DNA of 64,000 bases from Ottowia thiooxydans DSM 14619 (GCF_000422885.1 NZ_AUGX01000001.1:311238-375237); one strand, 5' to 3'. Counted from the first letter of the stretch, positions 8,366-18,652 are shown. The notes: generated by a model from the sequence alone, not told the origin. A program made the numbers and translations.

Positions 8366-11300
8366 ATGAATACGGCCACCATCCTCCGGCTGCCAGATCG
8401 TCGCAGCAGCACGTCGCCGCAGGGCTCGGCGTCTGCATCGTTGCCCGAAGCGGTGCTGCCAGGCTACGCGGAGCTTCACTGCTTGACTAATTTCAGCTTT
8501 CAGCGGGGGGCTTCCAGCGCCGAAAGTCTTGTGCGGCGCGCTTGGGCGCTCGGGTATGAGGCGCTGGCGATTACGGATGAATGCTCTGTCGCTGGCGTGG
8601 TGCGGGCTTGGAAAGAGCTGGGTCTGTGCGAATCGGGCAGCGATGCTTATGACGAAGAATTGGGGCAGATCCGCTCCGCACGTCTGGCGCTTGGTATGCA
8701 GCAACCCATGCGCCTGGTTTGCGGCAGCGAGTTTCGTTTTGAAGGGCAGGGGACCTTGGTGGCGTTGGCGCGCAACCTGAATGGCTGGGGAAATTTGTGC
8801 GAAGTCATCACAAATGCCCGCCGCGCTGCGACCAAGGGGCAGTACTGTATGGATTCGCTCTTGAAAACGTTGGCTGCGCTGGGCGATTGCGAACTTCTAT
8901 GGTCACCTTGGCGTTCCGCTGCGGACGTTTCTCATGGGCAGGCTTCTTCGTTTCTGTCAGAAGGTGAGGAAAGGGCGCTTTCTGATTTTGGTGTCTCGCT
9001 ACTGGTCGAATTGAATGGTGCCGCTGATGATGCCCTGTGGATGTCTTTTATGCGGGAACTCAGCCAAGCCACGGGTTGCCCCTTGCTCGCTGCGGGCGAT
9101 GTGCATATGCATGTGCGCTCCGCCAAGCGGCTGCACGATGTGATGACCGCTATCCGCCTAGGAAAGTCCGTGCAGGAGTGTGGTTTTGAGTTGCAGGCCA
9201 ACGCCGAGCGCCACTTGCGTCCGCGCGGGCAACTGGCCGATGTGTACTCCTCGGAGTTTCTGACCCGTACGCTGGCAGTGGCTGAGCGCTGTACTTTCTT
9301 GCTGACGGAGGTTTGCTACAACTACCCGAGGGAAACCGTTCTTGAGGGACTGACCCCGATGGAAACTCTGGAGCGCTATACAAGGGAAGGGGCGGTTTGG
9401 CGGTTTCCAGAAGGTCCAAAGTCAAGAATCCAGGGTTTCATCGATGCTGAGTTGAAGCTCATTGCTGAATGCAACTATGAGATGTTCTTTCTCACTGTGT
9501 ACGACATCGTGAGAAAAGCGCGCAGCATGGGAATTTTGTGCCAAGGACGTGGCTCGGCTGCCAACTCGGTAGTGTGCTACTGCCTTGGGATTACAGAGGC
9601 TGATCCCCGGGTATCGAACCCGCTGCTGGCGCGCTTCATCAGCAGGCAACGCCGCCATGAACCCCCTGATATTGATGTCGATTTTGAGCATGAGCGGCGT
9701 GAAGAGGTTATTCAATACATCTATGGGAAGTACGGACGTGACCGGGCAGCGCTGGCCGCTACAGTCATCTGTTACCGCAGACGCAGTGCGTTGCGCGATG
9801 TGGGTAAGGCACTGGGTATCGATATACGCCTGATCGATGTTTTTGCAAAAGACCACCACTGGTTCGATACCGACCTGGCGGCTCACCGGTTGAGTGCGCT
9901 GGCTCAAGATGTGGGCACGACCTTGACGGAAGAATTAGCTGCCTTGTGGCTGGAATTGACCAATCAATTGCGTGGTGCGCCTAGGCACTTGAGCCAGCAC
10001 GTAGGGGGATTCGTCTTGACCGAAACCCCATTGCACCGGCTGGTGCCATTGGAGCCTGCGGCCATGGAAAAACGCCAGATCATCCAGTGGGATAAGGATG
10101 ATCTGGACGCCTTGAGCATGATGAAAGTGGATGTGCTGGCTCTGGGTATGCTGACGGCAGTGCGGCGCTGCCTGGATATGGTTTCAGCCCAACGAGGAAA
10201 GCCTTTCACCTGCGCCGATATTCAGCATGAATGCCCGGAAACCTACCGCATGATCCAGAAGGCTGACACCGTGGGCACCTTCCAGATTGAGAGCCGGGCG
10301 CAGATGTCCATGTTGCCGCGCTTGCGGCCGGATACGTTTTACGATTTGGTAGTGCAGGTAGCCATTGTCCGGCCGGGGCCAATCAGCGGAGGCATGGTTC
10401 ATCCCTACCTGAAGGCACGCGAGCGGCGGCGGCAGGGTCTGCCGATTGAGTACGAACGTTCTTCTAAAGATCCGCCTCCTAACCACAAAAATCACCTTGA
10501 CCCAGCTAGTCAACCGCAGTTGAGCAAAGCACTTGAGCGCACGCTGGGGATTCCTATTTTCCAGGAACAGGTGATGGAACTGGCCATGATCGCAGCTGGT
10601 TACAGCGCCGAGGGGGCTGACAAGCTGCGCCGGGATATGGCCGCATGGAAGAGGAAAGGTGGCTTGGGTCCGCACCGTGAAAAGCTGATTTCCGGCATGC
10701 TTAAAAACGGGTACAAGCAGGAGTATGCAGAGCGAATTTTCAAGCAGATCGAAGGGTTTGGTGAATATGGTTTCCCTGAAAGCCATGCCTACAGCTTTGC
10801 ACTGATCGCTTATCAGAGCAGTTGGCTCAAATGCCACGAACCCGAGGCATTCCTGGCTGCCATGCTCAACTCCCAGCCCATGGGATTTTATGGACCTTCG
10901 CAGTTGATTCAAGATGCGCAAAGGCACGATGTCGTGGTGCTGCCGTCGGATGTCACGGTAAGCGATTGGGATTGCACGCTCGAATGTGTCGCTCCTGGCT
11001 CCGCCTCTCGCTCGGCTGTTCGCCTGGGACTGCGGTTGGTCAAGGGGTTTGGCGAGGCGGCAGGTGCCAAGGTGGTTGAGTCAAGAAGGTTGGCGCCATT
11101 TGCGAGCGTGAACGATCTATGTCTTCGTGCCGATCTGGAGTCCAAGGATATCAATTCTCTGGCTTCAGCCGATGCTTTGCGCTCCCTCAGCGGCCACCGC
11201 CGCCAGCAGGTGTGGCAGGCGTCCGCCGAGAGGCGGGCACCGGGCTTGCTGCGTGAAGCACCAGTGGAAGAGGCCGCGTTGTCCTTGCCGGCTGCACTCG

Positions 11301-11740
11301 AAGGTGAAGAGATCGTGCACGATTACGCCACCCTGGGTCTTTCGTTGCGTAATCATCCATTGGCCTTGTTGCGGGAGCGGCTAGCTCGGCGCGGTGTGCT
11401 CAGTGCCGCTGAATTGAATGAACTGCCACATGGGCGACGTGTCACGGCCTGCGGGCTGGTCATTGGCCGCCAGCAGCCCGGCACCGCCAAGGGCACCATT
11501 TTCGTCACCCTTGAGGATGAAACTGGCCCAGTGAACGTCATCGTCTGGAAAAGCGCGCGGGTCGATGAGGAGCAGCGCAATGCTTTGCTGCGCTCACATC
11601 TGTTGGCAGTGGAGGGCGAATGGCAGAAAGATGAAAGCAGCGGTGGTCTGGTTCGACACTTGATTGCCCAGCGTATGCACGATCTGACCCCTTTATTGGG
11701 GCGTCTCGCCGAATCAACGAGCAGCCGGGATTTTCATTGA
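8366..11740 (+). CDS. dnaE2: Error-prone DNA polymerase III alpha subunit DnaE2
   Basis: At 1124 residues it has the C-family polymerase layout: N-terminal PHP domain (YAELHCLTNFSFQRGASS, LAITDECSVAGVVRAW), palm (GRGSAANSVVCYCLGITE, PPDIDVDFEHERREEVI with the metal-binding Asp residues), fingers/thumb, helix-hairpin-helix, and an OB fold near the end (RRVTACGLVIGRQQPGTAKG, DETGPVNVIVW). DnaE2 lacks the replicative tau/clamp tail and acts in induced mutagenesis with ImuA and ImuB. It follows imuB after a repeat-filled gap. Its TGA overlaps the ATG of the next gene, implying coupled translation. Confidence 0.95.
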   Translation: MNTATILRLPDRRSSTSPQGSASASLPEAVLPGYAELHCLTNFSFQRGASSAESLVRRAWALGYEALAITDECSVAGVVRAWKELGLCESGSDAYDEELGQIRSARLALGMQQPMRLVCGSEFRFEGQGTLVALARNLNGWGNLCEVITNARRAATKGQYCMDSLLKTLAALGDCELLWSPWRSAADVSHGQASSFLSEGEERALSDFGVSLLVELNGAADDALWMSFMRELSQATGCPLLAAGDVHMHVRSAKRLHDVMTAIRLGKSVQECGFELQANAERHLRPRGQLADVYSSEFLTRTLAVAERCTFLLTEVCYNYPRETVLEGLTPMETLERYTREGAVWRFPEGPKSRIQGFIDAELKLIAECNYEMFFLTVYDIVRKARSMGILCQGRGSAANSVVCYCLGITEADPRVSNPLLARFISRQRRHEPPDIDVDFEHERREEVIQYIYGKYGRDRAALAATVICYRRRSALRDVGKALGIDIRLIDVFAKDHHWFDTDLAAHRLSALAQDVGTTLTEELAALWLELTNQLRGAPRHLSQHVGGFVLTETPLHRLVPLEPAAMEKRQIIQWDKDDLDALSMMKVDVLALGMLTAVRRCLDMVSAQRGKPFTCADIQHECPETYRMIQKADTVGTFQIESRAQMSMLPRLRPDTFYDLVVQVAIVRPGPISGGMVHPYLKARERRRQGLPIEYERSSKDPPPNHKNHLDPASQPQLSKALERTLGIPIFQEQVMELAMIAAGYSAEGADKLRRDMAAWKRKGGLGPHREKLISGMLKNGYKQEYAERIFKQIEGFGEYGFPESHAYSFALIAYQSSWLKCHEPEAFLAAMLNSQPMGFYGPSQLIQDAQRHDVVVLPSDVTVSDWDCTLECVAPGSASRSAVRLGLRLVKGFGEAAGAKVVESRRLAPFASVNDLCLRADLESKDINSLASADALRSLSGHRRQQVWQASAERRAPGLLREAPVEEAALSLPAALEGEEIVHDYATLGLSLRNHPLALLRERLARRGVLSAAELNELPHGRRVTACGLVIGRQQPGTAKGTIFVTLEDETGPVNVIVWKSARVDEEQRNALLRSHLLAVEGEWQKDESSGGLVRHLIAQRMHDLTPLLGRLAESTSSRDFH

Positions 11741-12330
11741 TGACCATGCTAGCCACTACCCTTGTGCAGGGCGATCTGTTCGGAGACAACCCCCTACCTG
11801 AGCCGGCGCCACCCCGGCGGCTATTGACCATGTTGTTTCCAGATGCCCAAGCTTGTGCTGCCATAGATGCCGAACGCCAGCGATGGCTGGGCCACCCACG
11901 CGAGCTGTACCCCATACCCGAGCGTATGCACATCACGTTTCAGAGCTTCAACCAGGTTGATTGGCCGCACGAGCGGGATTGGCTCATCGCGCTGAAAGAG
12001 CTGCGGTTCGAACCGTTTGAAATCGCGCTCGCCCACGCTGAGCTATGGGACGCAAGTGGCCAAAGAATTGCTGTACTCCTGCCAGAGCCCTCGGCCGAAT
12101 TGGCTGAATTGCACCTGGCGACAGCTCGGCTTGCGCGCCGTGCCGGTTTGCCTGCCGAAACGAGAGCCTGGGTGCCGCACCTGACGACGCTGCGCGGTGC
12201 GAAAAAAACCAAATTGCAGCCTTTGACACAGGCCATTCGATGGCGTGTTTCGCATATCGACTGGATATGGTCAGAATTAAAACCCAAGCCGCTGCGCTAT
12301 CACCGACTAGGCCAGTTTGGGGCGCATTGA
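11740..12330 (+). CDS. 2H phosphoesterase (2'-5' RNA ligase/LigT family) with possible clamp-binding tail
   Basis: A 196-residue protein with the two His-x-Thr motifs of the 2H superfamily, H64-I-T66 (RMHITFQSF) and H147-L-T149 (WVPHLTTLR), at the normal spacing. Such proteins open cyclic phosphates or reversibly join 2'-5' RNA ends. The 2H fold begins around residue 26. Before it is a flexible tail with QGDLF at residues 10-14, which fits the QxxLF-type beta-clamp-binding pentapeptide. The ATG overlaps the dnaE2 TGA by one base, so the gene appears to be the last member of the SOS cassette. The function in mutagenesis is inference. Confidence 0.82.
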   Translation: MTMLATTLVQGDLFGDNPLPEPAPPRRLLTMLFPDAQACAAIDAERQRWLGHPRELYPIPERMHITFQSFNQVDWPHERDWLIALKELRFEPFEIALAHAELWDASGQRIAVLLPEPSAELAELHLATARLARRAGLPAETRAWVPHLTTLRGAKKTKLQPLTQAIRWRVSHIDWIWSELKPKPLRYHRLGQFGAH

Positions 12331-12338
12331 GCTTCCCC

Positions 12339-12427
12339 AGGAGACTGCCAGACTTGGAAATTGCCGGCTGTAACTGGGCCACTCCGGTCCATTTTTGCCA
12401 TCGGATCTCCAAGTCAGGCAGCCTCCT
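12339..12427. repeat. 89-bp inverted repeat element upstream of alaS
   Basis: Arms at 12339-12360 and 12406-12427 are inverted copies matching at 19 of 22 positions (AGGAGACTGCCAGACTTGG against AGGAGGCTGCCTGACTTGG). The 45-bp centre is unrelated between arms. Size and arms resemble a miniature inverted-repeat element; an alaS leader structure or a terminator for the preceding gene is also possible. No target duplication is obvious. Confidence 0.6.
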
Positions 12428-12584
12428 AGACTGATCATGAGCGTTCTCAAGGGTGAAACAGCTAAAATTTGGCTGGTTCAACCTAACTCCCCAGAAAACC
12501 CGAGGTTTTGTGCCTTGCTACGGTTTCGCCCGTGGTAAGAAAAACTGTTGACGGTTGCGACCGCGCTCGAATCGGTCAAAGAAT

Positions 12585-15215
12585 ATGAAAACTAATCGTC
12601 CTCCCGTTTCTGTCGCTGAAATCCGCAAGACATTCCTGGATTTTTTCGAAAGCAAAGGCCACGCAGTGGTGCAGAGCAGCCCATTGGTACCGGGCAACGA
12701 CCCCACGCTGATGTTCACCAACAGCGGCATGGTGCAGTTCAAGGACGTCTTTCTCGGCGCCGACAAGCGGCCTTATGTGCGAGCGACCAGTGTGCAAGCT
12801 TGTTTGCGCGCCGGCGGCAAGCACAACGATCTGGAAAACGTGGGCTATACAGCGCGCCACCATACGTTTTTCGAGATGCTGGGCAACTGGTCTTTTGGTG
12901 ACTATTTCAAGAGAGAAAGTATTGAGTGGGGTTGGGAGCTGCTGACCAAGGTGTTTGGCCTGCCTGCCGAGCGCTTGCTGGCCACCGTCTATGCAGAAGA
13001 TGACGAGGCCTACGGCATCTGGACTGAGATCATCGGCCTGCCGCCAGAGCGCGTGATCCGCATTGGCGACAACAAGGGCGGCCGCTATAAGAGCGACAAC
13101 TTCTGGATGATGGCTGACACCGGCCCTTGCGGCCCTTGCAGCGAAATCTTCTATGACCATGGCCCCGAGATTCCCGGTGGCCCTCCTGGGTCGCCTGATG
13201 AAGATGGCGACCGTTTCATCGAAATCTGGAACCACGTGTTCATGCAGTTTGAAATGCATGACGACGGCAAGCTCACCCCATTGCCCGCGCCTTGCGTGGA
13301 CACAGGCATGGGCCTGGAGCGCCTGGCAGCTATCTTGCAGCACGTGCACAGCAACTATGAGATCGACCTGTTCGACACGCTCATCAAGGCTGCGGCGCGC
13401 GAAACAGGGTGTGAAGATATTGCCAATCCTTCACTTAAAGTCATCGCTGACCACGTGCGGGCCACGGCGTTTCTCGTTAGCGATGGCGTGATCCCCAGCA
13501 ATGAGGGCCGCGGCTATGTGCAGCGGCGCATTATTCGCCGCGCCATTCGGCATGGCTACAAACTGGGCCAGAAAAAGCCTTTCTTCCATAAGCTGGTGCC
13601 CGATCTGGCCAAGCTGATGGGCGAAGCGTATCCGCGCCTGGCCGCTGATGAGCAGCGAGTAGGCGAAGTGCTGAAGGCGGAAGAAGAGCGCTTTTTTGAG
13701 ACGCTGGCCAACGGCATGGAAATTCTTGATAGCGCCCTGGCGAGTGGACAGACTTCTCTGCCGGGTGAAGTGGCCTTCAAGCTCCACGATACCTTTGGCT
13801 TCCCGCTGGATCTGACACAAGACGTATGCCGTGAGCGCGATGTCACTGTAGATGTGGCCGGTTTTGACGCCGCCATGGAGCGCCAAAAGGCTGCGGGCCG
13901 CGCTGCAGGCAAATTCAAGATGGATAAGGCCGTTGAATACAGCGGCACAGCCAATGCCTTCACCGGCTACGACGAACTCGCACACACCAGCAAAGTTGTG
14001 GCGTTGTACGTGGAAGGCACGCCCGCGAGCGAACTGAAGGAAGGCCAGAGTGGCATCGTGGTGCTGGACTCCACGCCCTTTTATGCTGAATCCGGCGGCC
14101 AGGTGGGCGATCAGGGCGTGCTGGCAACCGAGGGCGTTGAATTCGGAGTGCAAGACACGCAGAAGATTCGCGCAGACGTATATGGCCACCATGGGGTAAT
14201 GACCCAGGGCGCGCTCAAAGTAGGTGACGTGATCGATGCGCGGGTTGATCAGCAGCGCCGCGCTGCCACCATGCGCAACCACAGCGTCACGCATTTGATG
14301 CACAAGGCGTTGCGTGAGGTGCTGGGCACACACGTGCAGCAAAAGGGCTCATTGGTCGATGCAGACAAAACCCGTTTCGACTTCGCTCATGGCGCAGCCG
14401 TGACTTCCGAGCAGATCCTTGAGATCGAACGGCGCGTGAACGAAGAAATCCTTGCCAATGCAGCCACCCAGGCGCGCGTGATGGATATAGAAAGTGCGCA
14501 AAAGACCGGCGCCATGATGCTGTTTGGCGAGAAATACGGTGAAACCGTACGCGTGCTCGATATCGGCACCAGCCGCGAACTATGCGGTGGTACGCACGTG
14601 GCGCGCACCGGAGACATTGGCTTGTTCAAGGTCCTTAGCGAAGGTGGCGTGGCGGCGGGCGTGCGGCGTATAGAAGCCATCACGGGTGCCAACGCGCTGG
14701 CTTACCTGCAAGGGCTTGAGTCCACGCTGCACAGCGTGGCAGCCACCTTGAAGGCACCAGCCACCGAAGTGCAGGGCCGTTTAGGGCAAATGCTTGATCA
14801 GGTGAAGGCGCTTGAGAAGGAAGTTTCTCAGCTGAAAGGCAAATTGGCGTCTTCGCAGGGCGATGAACTGCTCATGCAGGCTGTCGACGTCAAAGGAATC
14901 AAGGTGCTGGCTGCGAAGCTGGAGGGCGCTGATGCCAAGACATTGCGCGAGACCATGGACAAGCTGAAAGACAAGCTCAAATCCGCAGTCATTGTGCTGG
15001 CCGCTGTAGATGGCGCCAAGGTTCAATTGGCTGCAGGGGTCACGGCTGACAGCGTGGGCAAGGTCAAAGCCGGGGAGCTGGTTAACTTTGTCGCCCAGCA
15101 GGTAGGGGGTAAAGGCGGCGGCAAACCCGACATGGCCATGGCCGGTGGAACGGATGCCAGTGGCCTGCCACAGGCGTTGCAGTCTGTTCAGGGCTGGGTT
15201 GCTGAGCGCGTCTAA
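12585..15215 (+). CDS. alaS: Alanyl-tRNA synthetase
   Basis: 876 residues, normal for a bacterial AlaRS. It has the class II catalytic core ([49 protein letters not shown]). The editing domain metal site is [13 protein letters not shown] and [13 protein letters not shown]. The C-terminal domain is Gly/Ala-rich ([15 protein letters not shown]). It charges tRNA-Ala and hydrolyses mischarged Ser/Gly. I place the start at 12585 (MKTNRPPVS); ten more codons upstream are in frame but carry no family residues. Confidence 0.97.
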   Translation: MKTNRPPVSVAEIRKTFLDFFESKGHAVVQSSPLVPGNDPTLMFTNSGMVQFKDVFLGADKRPYVRATSVQACLRAGGKHNDLENVGYTARHHTFFEMLGNWSFGDYFKRESIEWGWELLTKVFGLPAERLLATVYAEDDEAYGIWTEIIGLPPERVIRIGDNKGGRYKSDNFWMMADTGPCGPCSEIFYDHGPEIPGGPPGSPDEDGDRFIEIWNHVFMQFEMHDDGKLTPLPAPCVDTGMGLERLAAILQHVHSNYEIDLFDTLIKAAARETGCEDIANPSLKVIADHVRATAFLVSDGVIPSNEGRGYVQRRIIRRAIRHGYKLGQKKPFFHKLVPDLAKLMGEAYPRLAADEQRVGEVLKAEEERFFETLANGMEILDSALASGQTSLPGEVAFKLHDTFGFPLDLTQDVCRERDVTVDVAGFDAAMERQKAAGRAAGKFKMDKAVEYSGTANAFTGYDELAHTSKVVALYVEGTPASELKEGQSGIVVLDSTPFYAESGGQVGDQGVLATEGVEFGVQDTQKIRADVYGHHGVMTQGALKVGDVIDARVDQQRRAATMRNHSVTHLMHKALREVLGTHVQQKGSLVDADKTRFDFAHGAAVTSEQILEIERRVNEEILANAATQARVMDIESAQKTGAMMLFGEKYGETVRVLDIGTSRELCGGTHVARTGDIGLFKVLSEGGVAAGVRRIEAITGANALAYLQGLESTLHSVAATLKAPATEVQGRLGQMLDQVKALEKEVSQLKGKLASSQGDELLMQAVDVKGIKVLAAKLEGADAKTLRETMDKLKDKLKSAVIVLAAVDGAKVQLAAGVTADSVGKVKAGELVNFVAQQVGGKGGGKPDMAMAGGTDASGLPQALQSVQGWVAERV

Positions 15216-15255
15216 GCACGTTGCAGGACCTGGCCCAGTCAAGGTTTTGAATTCA

Positions 15256-15276
15256 TCTTTCCCGACAAGGGAAAGA
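15256..15276 (+). terminator. Stem-loop downstream of alaS
   Basis: TCTTTCCC and GGGAAAGA make a perfect 8-bp stem with a GACAA loop, about 40 bases after the alaS stop. No long T-run follows. A second perfect stem (GCAAGAGCA / TGCTCTTGC) lies at 15365-15390. Confidence 0.5.
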
Positions 15277-15399
15277 CTAGCTACACGAAGGCCGAGCGCA
15301 GCAATGGCCCGAGTGGGTATCCCACCCCTTGAGGCCGTGCCGAGGAGCACAGGGCAAGGGGCGGGCAAGAGCACTGCAAGATGCTCTTGCTTCAAGAAC

Positions 15400-15695
15400 T
15401 AGCTTGCGGCAGTTGTTTGAACGTAGTGAGCGAAGCGAAAGAAGAGAGTTCTGCCGCACCGCCCCTTGACCGAGCACCGCAGGGTGCCCGGAGCGCAGCG
15501 TAGGGACACGGACTTGGGGTCGCCTTTTTTGTGCATACTATTTTTTGGCGACGCAAAAAATAGTATGTGCGCTGCCGGGCGCAATTCCCGGCCTCCGACC
15601 TAAAGAGAAAAGCTGAAGGTGATTAGCAACCGCAGCGCTCAATCAACCGCTGCCAGCCCTCACCCCAACCCTCTCCCAAAGGGAGAGGGAGTAAA
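15400..15695. repeat. About 296-bp dispersed repeat (family R3), copy A
   Basis: The block runs from CTAGCTTGCGGCAG to GGGAGAGGGAGTAAA and is paralogous to 21330-21622 along its whole length. It contains the conserved strings GAGCGAAGCGAAAGAAGAG and GGACACGGACTTGGGGTCGC. A perfect 14-bp hairpin follows (CATACTATTTTTTG at 15534-15547 with its complement at 15554-15567). It ends in a CCCTCTCCC/GGGAGAGGG palindrome. It occupies most of the 553-bp gap between alaS and the MBL-fold gene; the open frames inside it have no independent support. Confidence 0.88.
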
Positions 15696-15768
15696 GACGA
15701 CCCGCACGCCCAACCAGCCAGCCAACCAGCCAACCCAACTAACCCAACCCAACCCAATTGAAGCGCAT

Positions 15769-16719
15769 TCAGTCACCATTCATCACATGCGTTTCATTAC
15801 GCCGAAGCATGCCTTTGCTGAACAAGGGCTCCACTATCAAATCAAGCCACTCGCCGAAACCGACATCCGGCCGGTGCTGCTTGTGCAATACGGGCAATAA
15901 AGGCATGGCATTCAGCCACGCCTCAAACCCCGCATGCGGCACACTTTCAAAATCCATCATCTGATACTTGATCATCACCTTGGCTGCGTGCAGAGCATGC
16001 TGCGCCGGATGATCCTTGTAGTACTCAATGCGTTTGCGCGCGGAAGCAAAGGCGGCGTCTATGGCGCCACTGTCACGTGAAAAGGGCGCTCCATGCCCGG
16101 GGATGACGACGCGGGGTGACAGTCGTTCAATCAGAGCCAGCGTATCGGTAAAGGTATCGAAACCACCCGAGCCGTCTATGTGCTGAAAGATGACGCCCAC
16201 ACTGCTTTCCCACATCGCATCGCCAGAGATCAAAAGGCCATGCTCGGGCTCGAACAGCAGGATTGCCAAAGCGTCATGGCCGGGTGCAGCGTGAATCTCC
16301 CAATGGTGGTTACCGAATCGCACGGTGTTGCCGGGGATCAAGGCATCACTGGCTGTGAAGGGGTCGCAGCGCTGGCCCGTGCCGTCGAAGGTGAGGGCGT
16401 CCTTATTCCATGTCTGCACATACAACAAGGACTCCACGGGCACCCAGGTGGAAGCGTCGGGCCAGGCCGCCTGCAATGCCGCCGTGCCGCCACAATGGTC
16501 GCTGTGCAGGTGGGTATGGGCAATGGTGGCCAACGGTTGATCGCCAAGCACCTTGGCCAGCAGGGTGACCGTTTGCGCGGCATGCTTGGTGTGGCCAGTG
16601 TCAATGACGGCTGGCGCGTCGCCCAGGCAGACGATGTTGTTGGAAGAGAGCCAACCACGCTCCATGACGTGCATGTCAGCAGGCAAGAGGGATGAGGCCA
16701 TTCGCGTTTCAGATCGCAT
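15769..16719 (-). CDS. MBL-fold metallo-hydrolase
   Basis: A 316-residue protein with the metallo-beta-lactamase signature HTHLHSDHCGG and downstream metal ligands in APGHDALAILL, LLISGDAMWESSVG and VVIPGHGAPF. The extra C-terminal 90 residues are largely helical. Such enzymes hydrolyse thioesters, lactones or phosphoesters with two zinc or iron ions; the substrate is unknown. No signal peptide is apparent. It could also start six codons later (MASSLLPAD, 16701). It lies 219 bp from the RluA-type gene and need not share its transcript. Confidence 0.85.
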   Translation of the reverse strand: MRSETRMASSLLPADMHVMERGWLSSNNIVCLGDAPAVIDTGHTKHAAQTVTLLAKVLGDQPLATIAHTHLHSDHCGGTAALQAAWPDASTWVPVESLLYVQTWNKDALTFDGTGQRCDPFTASDALIPGNTVRFGNHHWEIHAAPGHDALAILLFEPEHGLLISGDAMWESSVGVIFQHIDGSGGFDTFTDTLALIERLSPRVVIPGHGAPFSRDSGAIDAAFASARKRIEYYKDHPAQHALHAAKVMIKYQMMDFESVPHAGFEAWLNAMPLLPVLHKQHRPDVGFGEWLDLIVEPLFSKGMLRRNETHVMNGD

Positions 16720-16843
16720 AGTTTGGAGCTAATACCGTTCAGTTTAGGGCGCTGCATCCGAGATGCTCAAAAGAGCGCTGTATGTCCATCATTCTGGCGC
16801 AGGCGGAAATCCAGAGAGTGCCTCAAGTCCTGCGGGTCTTGTT

Positions 16844-16874
16844 CTAGGCCGCATTTAGTGTGAGCACGCCCTAG
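16844..16874. mobile_element. Remnant end of the CTAG-flanked MITE family
   Basis: CTAG, then GCATTTAGTGTGAGCACGCC, then CTAG. The last 17 bases before the right CTAG match the right end of the complete elements at 21164-21332 and 26146-26314 with one change, but the body and left end are missing. Probably a deletion derivative. Confidence 0.6.
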
Positions 16875-16938
16875 TTAAATTGGACTCCTGCTTGGGGCGC
16901 AACGATGGCTTTCTGGATTCAGCATAGCCGTACAGCGT

Positions 16939-17859
16939 TTAGAGACTTGCTTTTAACTTCAGCCCCGAGCTGAATTCTCGCTCCTGTCCCGTCACGGGGT
17001 CTTTGAAAGCCAGGCGGCGAGCCAGCAATTGCAGGGGATTGGCTTCGTCGTCGGCCTCGCTTGGTCCGCGCATCACCCGTGGGTAAAACGAATCGCCCAA
17101 TATGGGAATGCCGAGCGCAGCCATGTGTATGCGCAACTGGTGGCGTTGCCCCGTGACTGGAAGCAACCTGTAATGGGCCAACGAGCCGTGCAAAGCGATG
17201 AGTTCAACGCGAGTGTGGCTGTTGGCTGGCCCTGGCACTTCGTGCGAAAGGAAGAACCGGTCAGGGTCAGTTTCCAGGCGGCTGATATGCGTACGGGGTA
17301 GTTCAAGTTCGGGCCTGTAGGAGGCCACGGCTTCGTATACCTTCTCCACGGCACGCTCGCGAAACAAGGCCTGGTAAGGCGCACGGGTGGCGGGTTGCAC
17401 GGCAAAGGCTACCAGGCCAGCGGTTTCCCGGTCTATACGGTGAATAGGGCTCAGATGCTCAAGACCTAGCCTGTGCTTCAGGCGGACCACCAGGCTGCGG
17501 TGAACGTAGGGTCCGCTGGGAATGACCGGCATGAAATGGGGTTTGTCGGCCACCACCAGCCATTCGTCCTGAAAAACGATGGTTTCGCACTCGGGTGCTT
17601 CAGGTTCGTTGGGTTGACTGCGGTAGTAGTGCAGGCGCTGGCCGGGCCGGCAAGCGGAAGTGGCCGCGACGGGAAGGGCATCTTCTCCCAACACATCGCC
17701 GGCAGCTAACCGGGCCGCCCAAGCATCTCTGCTCAAAATGGGCAGGCGGTCTGCCAGGAAATCCAGCACTGTGGGCCATGAGGCGGTGGGCACGGCCACT
17801 GTGCTGGGGCTCACGCCGTTGCGCAAAGGCAGATCGAGCGGACGCGGGGCTTGGGCCAT
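16939..17859 (-). CDS. RluA-family pseudouridine synthase
   Basis: A 306-residue enzyme with the RluA catalytic motif HRIDRETAGLVAF, whose Asp attacks the uridine ring, plus VADKPHFMPVIPSG before it and HQLRIHMAALGIPILGD after it. It isomerises specific uridines in rRNA or tRNA to pseudouridine. The N-terminal 90 residues (FLADRLPILSRDAWAARLAAGDV) resemble a reduced S4-like domain. It follows trmB by 19 bp in the same direction, consistent with an RNA-modification operon. The exact RNA target cannot be stated. Confidence 0.88.
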   Translation of the reverse strand: MAQAPRPLDLPLRNGVSPSTVAVPTASWPTVLDFLADRLPILSRDAWAARLAAGDVLGEDALPVAATSACRPGQRLHYYRSQPNEPEAPECETIVFQDEWLVVADKPHFMPVIPSGPYVHRSLVVRLKHRLGLEHLSPIHRIDRETAGLVAFAVQPATRAPYQALFRERAVEKVYEAVASYRPELELPRTHISRLETDPDRFFLSHEVPGPANSHTRVELIALHGSLAHYRLLPVTGQRHQLRIHMAALGIPILGDSFYPRVMRGPSEADDEANPLQLLARRLAFKDPVTGQEREFSSGLKLKASL

Positions 17860-17878
17860 GCGGCTTCTGGGAAAAGAA

Positions 17879-18652
17879 TCAGACCCTGTGAAACACGAGA
17901 TCCCAGACGCCGTGGCCCAATTTCAGCCCACGCAACTCGAACTTGGTTAATGGGCGGTAATCAGGCTTTTGAGCATAAGTTTCCGCTGAGTTGGCTAGCA
18001 AAGACTCTTCACCAAGCACAACCAGCATCTGTTCGGCATAGGGTTGCCAATCGGTGGCGCAGTGAATATAGCCGCCAGGCTTCAGCCGGCTGGCCAATTC
18101 ACGCACGAAAGCTGGTTGGATCAGGCGCCGCTTGTTATGGCGCTTCTTGTGCCAGGGGTCTGGAAAGAAAATGTGAATGCCATCCAATGAGGCGGGAGCG
18201 ATCATGCTCGCCAGCACCTCAACAGCGTCATGCTGCAAGATACGGATGTTGTCCAGATTTTGCTCGCCCATCGACTTCAGCAATGCGCCTACGCCCGGTT
18301 CGTGGACTTCGCAGCCAATGAACAGGGTGTCGGGCTGCACGCCAGCGATATGCGCGGTGGCCGCGCCCATTCCGAAGCCAATTTCCAGTACGGTTTTCTC
18401 ATACTGCTTCCCTTGGGCGCTGGCCGAAGCGGCGCAGGTGGCCACCAGGTCTGGGGTGTTTGGATCGAAGGCCAAAAGGTAGCGAGGCCCCAGATCGGTC
18501 AGTGCGCGTGCCTGGCCCGTGGTCACTCGCCCGGCGCGGGTCACGAAGCTGCGAACGGCGCGGGGGAAAGGCACGTCAGCCGCCGAAGGTTTAGTACTTT
18601 CCACGTCTCCGGCATGCTCAACGCGTTCGCCGCTCTCGTTCCCCATCATCAT
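17879..18652 (-). CDS. trmB: tRNA (guanine-N7)-methyltransferase
   Basis: 257 residues with the TrmB SAM-binding motif [15 protein letters not shown] and the family-specific [18 protein letters not shown]. It methylates G46 in the tRNA variable loop. It begins ATGATGATGGGG, overlapping the suhB stop by four bases. The N-terminal 35 residues are variable and probably disordered. Gene order suhB-trmB-rluA-like suggests one transcript. Confidence 0.95.
   Translation of the reverse strand: MMMGNESGERVEHAGDVESTKPSAADVPFPRAVRSFVTRAGRVTTGQARALTDLGPRYLLAFDPNTPDLVATCAASASAQGKQYEKTVLEIGFGMGAATAHIAGVQPDTLFIGCEVHEPGVGALLKSMGEQNLDNIRILQHDAVEVLASMIAPASLDGIHIFFPDPWHKKRHNKRRLIQPAFVRELASRLKPGGYIHCATDWQPYAEQMLVVLGEESLLANSAETYAQKPDYRPLTKFELRGLKLGHGVWDLVFHRV

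Noticed and set aside
13431-14342. 303-codon open frame antisense to alaS
   Set aside because: Fully covered by the strongly conserved alaS frame; low-information translated sequence, no start context.
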